A DNA stretch of 64,000 nucleotides from the NCBI GenBank assembly GCA_900550055.1, contig URQU01000005.1, positions 1 to 64,000 on the forward strand, read 5' to 3'. Shown here piece after piece: positions 15,738 through 24,000 of the stretch. The notes beneath the pieces are model-generated. The model saw nothing but the letters and a program-made list of their open reading frames with translations, was not told the origin of the DNA and searched no databases. Made by a program: the position numbers and the translations under genes. The DNA comes from an uncultured Coriobacteriaceae bacterium (GTDB lineage Bacteria; Actinomycetota; Coriobacteriia; Coriobacteriales; Eggerthellaceae). The first letter of the stretch is position 1; each line of letters starts with the position of its first letter.

Positions 15738-18700
15738 ATGGGAGCGGAAAGGCGTAGCCGGGCCGGTGGGTATCGGCCCGAAATGGCGCAAAGGCGCGCA
15801 CGTGCGTCGCGTTCGGGAGTGTGTCCTTGGCGGGTGGTTTGGCGTTGCGGGACGGCGGTGGCGCTGTCGTGCATTTTGGCGGCGGGCTTGGTGCCCGTGG
15901 CCGGTTTTGCGCAGGGTTCGGAAACCATCGCTGCGGCACGTGAGAGCTTGCGGGTGAACGCTTCCGGTGCGGCCGCCGACGGCGCCGGAAACGGTTATGC
16001 GGCCGGCGGCACGGGCGACGCAGCCGATGCGGGCGGCGCTGCTGCGAACTCCGCCGACGGCGGGTTGCTCGTCGTGGGCTCGCAGGTCGAGGCAAGCGGC
16101 GAAGGTCCCGCTGCCGCGCCGGTCGCTCAGGGTTCGCAAGTTGGTGCAGGCGCGGATTCATCGGCTGCCGGCGGCCTCGCCGGCGATGCTGGTGACGCTA
16201 GCGGCGTTGGCAGCGCAGCCGACTTCGCCAACGCCGCCGGGGACCCCAACGCCAACGACCCGGGTCCCGCCCCCGACTACGATGGCACCGAGGCCGCCTA
16301 CGTCTACGACGACTACTACGGCGAATACCTGCTGGCAACCGCCAAGGGCATCACCGGCGACAAGGTCGACGGCGACGTCGGCTACGTTGCCGGCACGGCA
16401 ACGCCCGCGCAGGTTTGGCTGACCCTGGACGAGAAAACCAACGAGCTGACCGTGCACCACGTCGATGCCGGCGCGGTCGCGTTCGGAGTCCCGGCAACCG
16501 TCGACGGCCGCCCCATCACCACCGTCGGCGGTTGCGGCTCGTCGAACCTGACCTCGGTCACGTTCCCCGCCGATTCCCACGTCACGTACCTGAGCTGGGG
16601 TGCGTTCTCCGGATCGCAGCTGCAGTCCATCGCGCTGCCCAGCAGCCTGGAGGCGCTTGGCGAAAACGTGTTCAGCGAATGCGAAAAGCTGCAAACGGTG
16701 GAGTGGCCGAAGAACAACGACATGCTCAAAACCATCCCCGCCGAGACGTTCGCCGGCTGCTGTATGCTCGATGACGTTGTAGTGACAAGCATCCCCACAA
16801 GCGTGGAGACCATCGACTACCGCGCCTTTGCAAATTGCTCTCCTCGCATCTTCGTGCAAGGCGAGACGCCCGAGCCGTTCACCGAGGTCAACGTACCCGG
16901 CACCGTCAAAACCATTGAGCGCAACGCATTCGAAGGCTGCGACCATGTCCGCTCCATCTCCATCGGCGACGGCGTGCAGACCATCGGGAACCGCGCCTTC
17001 GCCAGCATGCCGCTTATGGCGGATGCGGAAGTGGTGCTGCCGGCAAGCGTGCGCGCCATGGGCCGGGACGCGTTCGACAACACGCAGGTGGTTTCGAGGC
17101 CCTCGGGCACCGAGTGGAAGCGCAACGCCGTGACGCTTCGCGTGCTCAATCCCGACTTCGAGCTGACCGAATACGAGTACGGCAGCACGCTGGAGATCGA
17201 CGGCAAAAAGTACGATAACCCGTTCTCGGTGGGGCAGACCATCGTGGCGTTCGCGAGGAGCTCGGCGGGCCAGCCGTCGTGGATCAAGCGCGCCGCCGAC
17301 GCGGTGGCGGGCCGGGAAGACGAGCACAACCCGGGCAAGCCCGCCTACACGTTCCAGTGGATGGAGGAATCGTCCCAGGTCACGGGCAAGGTTCCCGCGG
17401 GGGCGCAGGTAACGCTGTTCCAGAACGGCGTCGCCACCACGGCGAAGGTGTCCGCGGACTGCTCGTTCACCGTCGAGGCGCTGTCGAGCACGCCGGCCAC
17501 GCTGCGGGTGAGCCTGGAGGGCTGCTACGACCAGGTGCTCACGCGCGCGGCCGAGGCCATGGCCGGCACGTGGGACGTCGGCGAGCTGAGGGCCGAATCG
17601 TTCGAGAAGCTGCCCGTGCAGCGCCTGATGAACGTGAACCTGCGCAAGCAGGTGGGCACCGGCGACGACGGCGCGCCCGCCTGGGAAACCGTGCTCTCCG
17701 ATAGCGGCCTGGCCTTCGAGCTGCGCCAGGGCGACCGCGTGTTGCGCGAGGGCGAAGACGCCGACTACGTGCGCCAGGGCCTGAGCGTGCTGCTCTCGCG
17801 GGAGGTGGCGGACGCGGCGAAGGAGCTCACGCTTTCCGTGGCGCCCGACGATTCGCTGGCGCTCGGCGCGGGCGAGGGCCGGGCCATGCCCGCCGACGGC
17901 GCGTTCGACGTGGATTTGCGCGCATGGGGCGGCATGAAGGTGACCACGAAGTCGGCGTTTTCCGGAAGCAACGATGTGATGGTGTTCCGCAACGGCGCGT
18001 GCGTGGCCACGGGCCTGTCCGATTCCGCAGGTGAGCTGTCGTTTTCGCTTGATAGCCTGAAGGCGGGCGCATACACGGTGATCGCCGTGAGCCACACGAG
18101 CGTCGATATGCGGGTGCCCACGATGGCCGCCTTCGATCGTCTGAAACTTGAGGAAGGCGTGCAGTACGCACGCGCCGACGTGCAGGTTGAAGACGGCGCG
18201 CAGGCGCAGGTTGCCCTCGACGTGCCCGTGTTCGATGCGTCCGCGTACCTGGCGCAATGCGGCGTCATGAGGCAAAGCGGCGTGGTGGCCGATCGCAGTG
18301 CCATCGTGGCGGGCGTGGAAGCGCAGGTCAGGGTTAGTTTCAACCTTGACCAGGAGCGCGATGCCGTGCTGCAGCTGGAGATGCCCGAGGGCGACTTCTC
18401 CGACATAACCATCGGCGGGACCATCGGCGACGAATCCAAGCAGCTGCCCTTCACGCGCAACGGCGATGTCGTGTCGGTTGACCTGGGTGGTGCGCAGACC
18501 GGCGACCTGTTCGTGCGCTTCTCCGCGCAGCGCGCGGGCGCGTGCACGGTGAACGCGACGCTTGAGCTCGGCGACGCCGTGCTGCCGCTGGGCGCCGCGG
18601 ACATGAGCGTCTACGATGCCGGCATCGAGCTGCCGTCGTCCCAGGTCACAGCTGTTACGGGTAACAAGGCCACGGTGTACGCGGCGCCTGATTCCCGCGT

Positions 18701-21700
18701 GGAATTGGAGGTGGGCGGCAAGCGCTTCGCCGGCACGTGCAACAAGCTGGGTCGCGCTTCGATCGACTACGACGTCCCCGACAATCTGGTGCCGGGCCAG
18801 CGCGTGATGCTGCAGGCCTACCTTTCGGGCGCGCAGCAGCCGGCGGCCACGGCCTACGTCACCTACACGGGCGGCGCGTCCATCGAGCGTTTCGACGTGG
18901 TGACGCGCGGCAAAACGCAGCGGCTCATCGACAACGGCAAGGAAACGGAAGCGTTCGGCTACACGCTGCACCATGAGCGCACCAAGAAGAACGCCTACTG
19001 GACGTTCGCCATCACGCTTGATGCGCATGGTGCCCAGCTCGACGACGAGTTCAACTTGTACGTGGACTGCATCGACGGCCGCACGGTGACCATTCCCATG
19101 AAGAAGCGCGCGACCGACGGCGACCGCGTGCGCTTCGTGGGCGAGTACGTCGACCAGGCGTATCTGGACCTGCTGGCCGAGGACGCGGCGGCGGGCATAA
19201 CCGGCGAGGTATGGCTTGGCGACATGAAAGGCCTGTTCATCCCCTCGTCCTACGGCGTGAGCAACTCGCTGCTCTCGGGCATGGCCACGGTGGATGCGAA
19301 CGTGGTGGTGAAGAACATCGCGGAGCAAAGCACCCAGAGGGTCGACCAGATCAACGCGGTGCTGGTGGGCGACCTGACCGATCGCGACCAGTACGAGCAG
19401 CAGCAAAGCGACGAGTTCCGCAAAGACCTGCTTGACGCCGTGGCCGACGACCAGGAGCTGGCGACTAGCCTGGCCGACGTGATGAACGAGCTGGGCGACA
19501 GCCATGGCTACCTGACGGGCACCGCGGCCGATGAGCGCAACACGTTCTGGTACCAGGTGCTGCACGGCGACGGCGTGCTGGAATCCGACTGGTTCGCCGA
19601 GCTGTTCGGCGCCCAGTACGACGACCCCGAGGTGCAGGAGGGCGTCGACACCCTGCGTGACCTGGTGATCTCTCAGCACAACGACTTCGAGAAGTACCGC
19701 AAGGCCGTGGGCGAGGACCTGGGCGTGGGCGACCTTTCCCAGTATAACGACTGGGACGAGGTGTTCATCGCCTCGCTTGAGAACAACGTCGACGGCATCA
19801 CCGTGAGCGACTTCGACGGCGACACTGCCGGCTTCACGGAGACGATCGACCAGGGCGGATACCGCGTGCGCACGCGCATGAGCGACGACGGCACGGGATT
19901 CAAGGCCATCGTCAACCTGCCCAGCGGCGCCGTGAAGACGCTTCAGGCGGACTTCGAGGACGCGGCGAAGAGCAACATAAAGCTGGCCACGATGCTGGAT
20001 TCGGTGAACCTGGCCACGGACTTTGACAAGCAATGGGCGAACTTGGCGCTACAGACCATTAAATCCAAGCCCGTGTTCAAGGCGATGCAGAAGTTCACAT
20101 CGCCGATGGTCAGGGGTCACCTGGCGGCATTTCTGCAGTATCAGGACACGTACCGCATGCCGTGGAAGTGGGCGAAGAACGTACCGGTGTACTCGGGCGC
20201 CATCGCCTCGATCGGGCTGGGGACCAGCTACATCGGCGCGAAGGACGCGCTGAGCAACGCCGAGGACACCGAGGTGCGCCTGGCCGAGATGCGCGGCGAG
20301 GTGGAGCACATCGAGATGCTGATCCGCTGGTACTCCGGCAAGGGCGACATCGCGAACCTGAAGGAATGCCTCGAGGCGCTGCAAAACGAGCTGTTCTATG
20401 CGAAACGCCTGGTGTCGCTGCTCGAGCAGCAGCGCGCTAACGAGTACGCCGATGCCGGCATCGGCGTGGTGATGGGCGGCATCGGCGCCGGCGCGACGCT
20501 GTTCTGCCCGCCCGCCGGCGCGATCTTGGTGTCGGGGATGTCCTATGGCTACGACGTGTCGTCGTCGATGGTGAACTCCGACCGCGCGAAGAACCTGTCT
20601 TGGGCGCAGCGCATGTACCAGCGCGCCGTGGCCGAGCGCTTGGAGAAGTGCCAGCCGGTCGAGGAGGAGATCGACCGCCAGCGCGAGAAGCGCCGCAAGG
20701 AGCTGAGCGAGATTGAGGCGCGGCTGGGCATCGACCCCTCAGGCTACGTGTACGAGGCGGTGAAATCCAGCCGGCTTGAGGACGTGACGGCCGAAGTGTG
20801 GTACAGCGCGTCGGCCGACGGCGCGGGCGCGGTGCCGTGGGACGCGGAGTCCTACGAACAGGTCAACCCGCAGCCGACCGATGGCGACGGCGTGTTCGGC
20901 TGGTACACGCCGGTGGGCTTCTACCAGGTGCGATTCACGAAGGCGGGCTACGAGGAGGCGCGCACGGAATGGATGGCGGTGCCCCCGGTTCGCACGGGGC
21001 TTGAAATCGGGCTGCGCACTACCGAGAAACCGCAGGTGGAAAGCGCGCGGGCGTACACCGATTGCGTGGAGCTGACGTTCTCGCAGTATATGGACGCCTC
21101 CGACGCGTCGCTGGCCGAGCTGACGGCGACCGGGCTGGGCGAGGACTGCACGTTCGAGTGGGTCGGCCCCGAGGAGGGCGCCGACGGGCGGCAGGTGGCC
21201 AAGGCGCTGCGCATAAAGTCGGCGAAGGCGCTTGAGACCGGGTCGACCGTGGAGCTTTCCCTGGCCGGCGCGGTAAACTACGCGGGCATCCCGATGGACG
21301 GCTGGAACAGCGGACAGCTTGCGGTCGCCACGCGCGCGGCCGAGCTGAAGCTGAACGTGGAGCAGGGGTATTCCCTGGTCACGGGGCAGTCGTGCGAGGT
21401 TTCCGCCTATGTGCGCGACGCTTCCGGGCAGCCGTTGGCCGAGCAGTCGGTTGTTGCGAACGTGGGGAGTTCCGTGGTGGCCGGCCTTGGCGGCGAGCTT
21501 GGGACGGCAAGCGTCGTGACCGACGCTGACGGCGTTGCGCGCTTCACCTTGTCGGGCGAGGCGCCGGGCATGATTGGCCTGACGGTGACGGTGGCCGACT
21601 CGCTGCTGGCCAAGACGGTCGACGTGCGCGTGGCCGACGAGCAGACGCGCCCGGCCCGCCCGACGGCGCAGCTGGGCGAGGCGAAGTTCGGGCCCGGTTC

Positions 21701-22334
21701 CCCGAAGGAGAACTTCGCCACGGTGAAGAAGGGCTCTCAACTGGTGCTTTCCGCCGAGGAAGGGACCACCGTGTACTTCACAACCGACGACACGTGCCCC
21801 TGCGTCGACGGCGGCTCGCGCGTGGAATACACGGGCCCGGTGACGGTGAACGGGAACACAAGGTTCAGGATCGCGGCGTTCAAGGAGGGCTTGGAGAACG
21901 AATACTCCGAGCGCCTGAACATCACCGTGACGGTGGCGGAAGGCGATGGGCCGGGTGGCGGCGAACCGAGCGGCCCGGGCGGCGGCGACGGTCCCGAGGG
22001 TCCGGGCGGCGGTGGGCCCGGAGGTGGCGATGGCCCGCAAGGACCGGGTGGCGGCGAGCCCGGCGGCGGTAGCGGCGACGAGGGCGCCGGCGGAGCCGGG
22101 ACTGGCGAAGGTGCCGGCACCGGTGCTGGTGACGGGAGCGATAACGCTGGCGGCAACGCCGATCAGCCGGCGCCGAGCGGCATGCAAGCCGGAAAGCCCG
22201 CATCGGCAGCCAGCGCAGCAACCGGCGACACGCCGCGCGCGATCGCTCCCCTCGCGCTGGGCGCCGCCGCAGCGGCGGTAGCAGCGTTCGCCCACAAACG
22301 CCAACGCACGCCCCGCGGCAAACATCGCAACTAA
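15738..22334 (+). CDS. Giant cell-surface protein: LRR_5 (BspA-like), Ig-like and chitobiase-C domains
   Basis: About 2198 residues. The ATG at 15738 is chosen because GGAAGGAG lies 7 bp upstream and a long n-region then signal sequence (VALSCILAAGLVPVAGFAQG) follows. Residues ~190-440 hold BspA-type leucine-rich repeats, such as SLEALGENVFSECEKLQTV. A long Ig-like beta region follows, then a helical stretch around 1400-1660 with a hydrophobic pair (GIGVVMGGIGAGATLF). Near the end are a Big_1-like domain (VVTDADGVARFTLSG) and a CHB_HEX_C-like domain (VYFTTDDTCPC). The tail is a Gly/Pro linker, TGDTP, a membrane helix and HKRQR. No LPXTG is visible. Probably an adhesin. Confidence 0.85.
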   Translation: MGAERRSRAGGYRPEMAQRRARASRSGVCPWRVVWRCGTAVALSCILAAGLVPVAGFAQGSETIAAARESLRVNASGAAADGAGNGYAAGGTGDAADAGGAAANSADGGLLVVGSQVEASGEGPAAAPVAQGSQVGAGADSSAAGGLAGDAGDASGVGSAADFANAAGDPNANDPGPAPDYDGTEAAYVYDDYYGEYLLATAKGITGDKVDGDVGYVAGTATPAQVWLTLDEKTNELTVHHVDAGAVAFGVPATVDGRPITTVGGCGSSNLTSVTFPADSHVTYLSWGAFSGSQLQSIALPSSLEALGENVFSECEKLQTVEWPKNNDMLKTIPAETFAGCCMLDDVVVTSIPTSVETIDYRAFANCSPRIFVQGETPEPFTEVNVPGTVKTIERNAFEGCDHVRSISIGDGVQTIGNRAFASMPLMADAEVVLPASVRAMGRDAFDNTQVVSRPSGTEWKRNAVTLRVLNPDFELTEYEYGSTLEIDGKKYDNPFSVGQTIVAFARSSAGQPSWIKRAADAVAGREDEHNPGKPAYTFQWMEESSQVTGKVPAGAQVTLFQNGVATTAKVSADCSFTVEALSSTPATLRVSLEGCYDQVLTRAAEAMAGTWDVGELRAESFEKLPVQRLMNVNLRKQVGTGDDGAPAWETVLSDSGLAFELRQGDRVLREGEDADYVRQGLSVLLSREVADAAKELTLSVAPDDSLALGAGEGRAMPADGAFDVDLRAWGGMKVTTKSAFSGSNDVMVFRNGACVATGLSDSAGELSFSLDSLKAGAYTVIAVSHTSVDMRVPTMAAFDRLKLEEGVQYARADVQVEDGAQAQVALDVPVFDASAYLAQCGVMRQSGVVADRSAIVAGVEAQVRVSFNLDQERDAVLQLEMPEGDFSDITIGGTIGDESKQLPFTRNGDVVSVDLGGAQTGDLFVRFSAQRAGACTVNATLELGDAVLPLGAADMSVYDAGIELPSSQVTAVTGNKATVYAAPDSRVELEVGGKRFAGTCNKLGRASIDYDVPDNLVPGQRVMLQAYLSGAQQPAATAYVTYTGGASIERFDVVTRGKTQRLIDNGKETEAFGYTLHHERTKKNAYWTFAITLDAHGAQLDDEFNLYVDCIDGRTVTIPMKKRATDGDRVRFVGEYVDQAYLDLLAEDAAAGITGEVWLGDMKGLFIPSSYGVSNSLLSGMATVDANVVVKNIAEQSTQRVDQINAVLVGDLTDRDQYEQQQSDEFRKDLLDAVADDQELATSLADVMNELGDSHGYLTGTAADERNTFWYQVLHGDGVLESDWFAELFGAQYDDPEVQEGVDTLRDLVISQHNDFEKYRKAVGEDLGVGDLSQYNDWDEVFIASLENNVDGITVSDFDGDTAGFTETIDQGGYRVRTRMSDDGTGFKAIVNLPSGAVKTLQADFEDAAKSNIKLATMLDSVNLATDFDKQWANLALQTIKSKPVFKAMQKFTSPMVRGHLAAFLQYQDTYRMPWKWAKNVPVYSGAIASIGLGTSYIGAKDALSNAEDTEVRLAEMRGEVEHIEMLIRWYSGKGDIANLKECLEALQNELFYAKRLVSLLEQQRANEYADAGIGVVMGGIGAGATLFCPPAGAILVSGMSYGYDVSSSMVNSDRAKNLSWAQRMYQRAVAERLEKCQPVEEEIDRQREKRRKELSEIEARLGIDPSGYVYEAVKSSRLEDVTAEVWYSASADGAGAVPWDAESYEQVNPQPTDGDGVFGWYTPVGFYQVRFTKAGYEEARTEWMAVPPVRTGLEIGLRTTEKPQVESARAYTDCVELTFSQYMDASDASLAELTATGLGEDCTFEWVGPEEGADGRQVAKALRIKSAKALETGSTVELSLAGAVNYAGIPMDGWNSGQLAVATRAAELKLNVEQGYSLVTGQSCEVSAYVRDASGQPLAEQSVVANVGSSVVAGLGGELGTASVVTDADGVARFTLSGEAPGMIGLTVTVADSLLAKTVDVRVADEQTRPARPTAQLGEAKFGPGSPKENFATVKKGSQLVLSAEEGTTVYFTTDDTCPCVDGGSRVEYTGPVTVNGNTRFRIAAFKEGLENEYSERLNITVTVAEGDGPGGGEPSGPGGGDGPEGPGGGGPGGGDGPQGPGGGEPGGGSGDEGAGGAGTGEGAGTGAGDGSDNAGGNADQPAPSGMQAGKPASAASAATGDTPRAIAPLALGAAAAAVAAFAHKRQRTPRGKHRN

Positions 22335-22359
22335 ATAGAACGCACACAGCGCATGAACA

Positions 22360-22390
22360 GCGGCGGGCCTGCTTCCAGCAGGCCCGCCGC
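22360..22390 (+). terminator. Strong hairpin after the surface protein gene
   Basis: A perfect 13-bp stem GCGGCGGGCCTGC / GCAGGCCCGCCGC closes a 5-nt loop, 26 bp past the stop. There is only a weak T-run (CACGTTT) after it, so it may be an imperfect terminator or mRNA-end stabiliser. Confidence 0.45.
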
Positions 22391-22434
22391 CACGTTTCGT
22401 CCGCAAGGATATCTCGGCATCGGACGCTTTGGGC

Positions 22435-22512
22435 GGACGCTTTGGGGACGTAGCACTAAGTGTCCGGCAACGCAGTTGCTAGGACACTTAGTGCTACGTC
22501 CCCAAAGCGTCC
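22435..22512. repeat. R1 palindromic repeat (31-bp perfect arms)
   Basis: GGACGCTTTGGGGACGTAGC plus 11 more bases at 22435-22465 is exactly complementary to 22482-22512. An extra partial half (GGACGCTTTGGG) precedes it. It lies upstream of the brxA-like gene; R1 copies also follow the helicase gene at 30833 and 31186. Confidence 0.75.
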
Positions 22513-22754
22513 GGGCGCGTTCCGCATGCGGCTTGGCGGGCTTCGGATGATCGTGTGCCCTTCCCTTAACCCGCAAATGTTGTGCAACAAATCCGGCGGA
22601 ATCGGTGGCATGCTGGCAGGCGAGGTGCGATGCTCGAAGCTCGTCGACTTCAAGCGGCGTCAAGGCTGCCCCACGGCGCGCTTGTGATATCGCGGCTCTT
22701 GTATATTCACCTGTTTACCTGCGTATTTGCCATTACGAACGAAAGGATTCGCCG

Positions 22755-23444
22755 GTGGACGTCAGGTCACATGCGAACGCGCGATCCGAATCGGCTTCCT
22801 GTTCGACCCCTTTGCAACGCATGGCCGTCAAGCCCCCTGCAAGCGGCGGGTCGCTTACGCGCGAGCAATTCCTGTTGTCGGAAATCCGCAAGGTTGCTAG
22901 CCTGCGCGAGCAGGGCGTGTCCGATAGCGACATCATCGACCTCGCAAAAGCCCAGAACATATTCCAGTACCCCACGCTTCGGGTGGTGGAGAACATCGCG
23001 AAGGTCTGCTTGCGCCGCCTGAACATGCTCGAGCAACCGCGGCTGCAGGCCATGCTCGCCGAGGAGGCCGGCAACCCCGAACGTGCCGCGCAGATCAACC
23101 TGTACGCCATGGCGCGCACGTATCGCCTCATGCGCGATTTCCTGGAAGTCGAGATAGCCACGCGGTTCCTGGTGCGGGACTATCGGTTCGGGCCCGCCGA
23201 GATGAACTCGTACTTCGGCAGCCTGGTGGTGCGCAACCGCGAGGCGGCAAGCTGGAGCGACTCCACCATCGGTAAGCTGAAGCAGATTCTGCGCAAATCG
23301 CTACACGAAACGGGCTTGCTCGACGACCCGGCAGGCGGCATGTTGCAGGTCATCAGCCTTAACGACGCCGTGCGCCAAGGCATCGCCGCGAACGACGACT
23401 ACGAACTGCTGCCCGCCTTTTCCGATACCAGTTCCACGTTGTAG
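22755..23444 (+). CDS. brxA: BrxA-like protein (DUF1819)
   Basis: A 229-residue protein from a GTG at 22755 with AAAGGA 7 bp upstream. The core resembles BrxA/DUF1819 of BREX phage-defence systems: LLSEIRKVASLREQGVSDSD, IAKVCLRRLNMLE, then YAMARTYRLMRDFLEVEI and finally ASWSDSTIGKLKQILRKSLH with ETGLLDDPAGG. BrxA proteins are small DNA-binding factors usually at the front of a six-gene BREX operon. Here no BrxB, BrxC, PglX or PglZ is adjacent; instead an unusual three-gene operon follows. The first ~30 residues are Ser/Ala-rich. Confidence 0.75.
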   Translation: MDVRSHANARSESASCSTPLQRMAVKPPASGGSLTREQFLLSEIRKVASLREQGVSDSDIIDLAKAQNIFQYPTLRVVENIAKVCLRRLNMLEQPRLQAMLAEEAGNPERAAQINLYAMARTYRLMRDFLEVEIATRFLVRDYRFGPAEMNSYFGSLVVRNREAASWSDSTIGKLKQILRKSLHETGLLDDPAGGMLQVISLNDAVRQGIAANDDYELLPAFSDTSSTL

Positions 23445-24000
23445 GAGGTGGGCGGCGGGTCCCGTCAGCATCCCATTCAGTCGCCGATTTGCAGTTGCTG
23501 AACGCGATGCTCCCGGCGGATTTGCGTGTTCGTGCTGTAGAGGGTTGGCAAGACGACGGCTCCCGGCAGCGTTCCATTCAGCCGCCAATCCGCTTGCAAC
23601 CGCCAAATATGATGCGTTTTGCGGGTTTGCGGACGGTTCGTGATCCAGCTGCCGGTTTGGAAACGCCGGTGCAAACCGGTGTAACCCCAGGTGAAGCAGC
23701 ATGCTGGAACAGACGGCTCCGCTGGCCTTTGTTGCACAGCGAGTTGCGACTGCTCGGGGGTACGATACAGGAAAGCCTTATTACGCAGCTTGGGAAGGGC
23801 TCGACCGCGAAAAGCCGGGCTCGAGGAATCGGCCCTCCCAACTTCGGCAAGCGGACGGCATCCTCAACCGAGGGCGCTCGAGCGCCATCGCGATGAAGCG
23901 CTAAGCCGCACTGCTTGAAAATGCTGCAGAAGGGTAACCCGGTTGGGATTAGCGTAACGGTCGAACGATTTCGCCATAGTGCGAGTTAGGGGCGTTTGCG
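23445..24000 (+). other. Intergenic stretch with no convincing gene
   Basis: A 556-bp gap inside the candidate defence locus. A possible remnant frame at 23701-23904 contains LAFVAQRVATARGYDTGKP, which loosely recalls the C-terminal end of a SIS-domain sugar isomerase; it has no ribosome site and quickly becomes low complexity. The sequence CATTCAGCCGCCAATCCGC-type repeats (two at ~23475 and ~23575) are weak. I see no promoter I would trust. Confidence 0.35.

Noticed and set aside
16158..20033. 1291-codon open frame on the minus strand inside the surface protein gene
   Set aside because: Antisense to a clear coding gene; long antisense frames are expected from GC-rich codon bias, and the translation (His/Arg/Val-rich) shows no domains.
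23701..23904. 67-codon frame with a faint SIS-like segment
   Set aside because: No ribosome site, similarity is a few residues, and the second half is low complexity.
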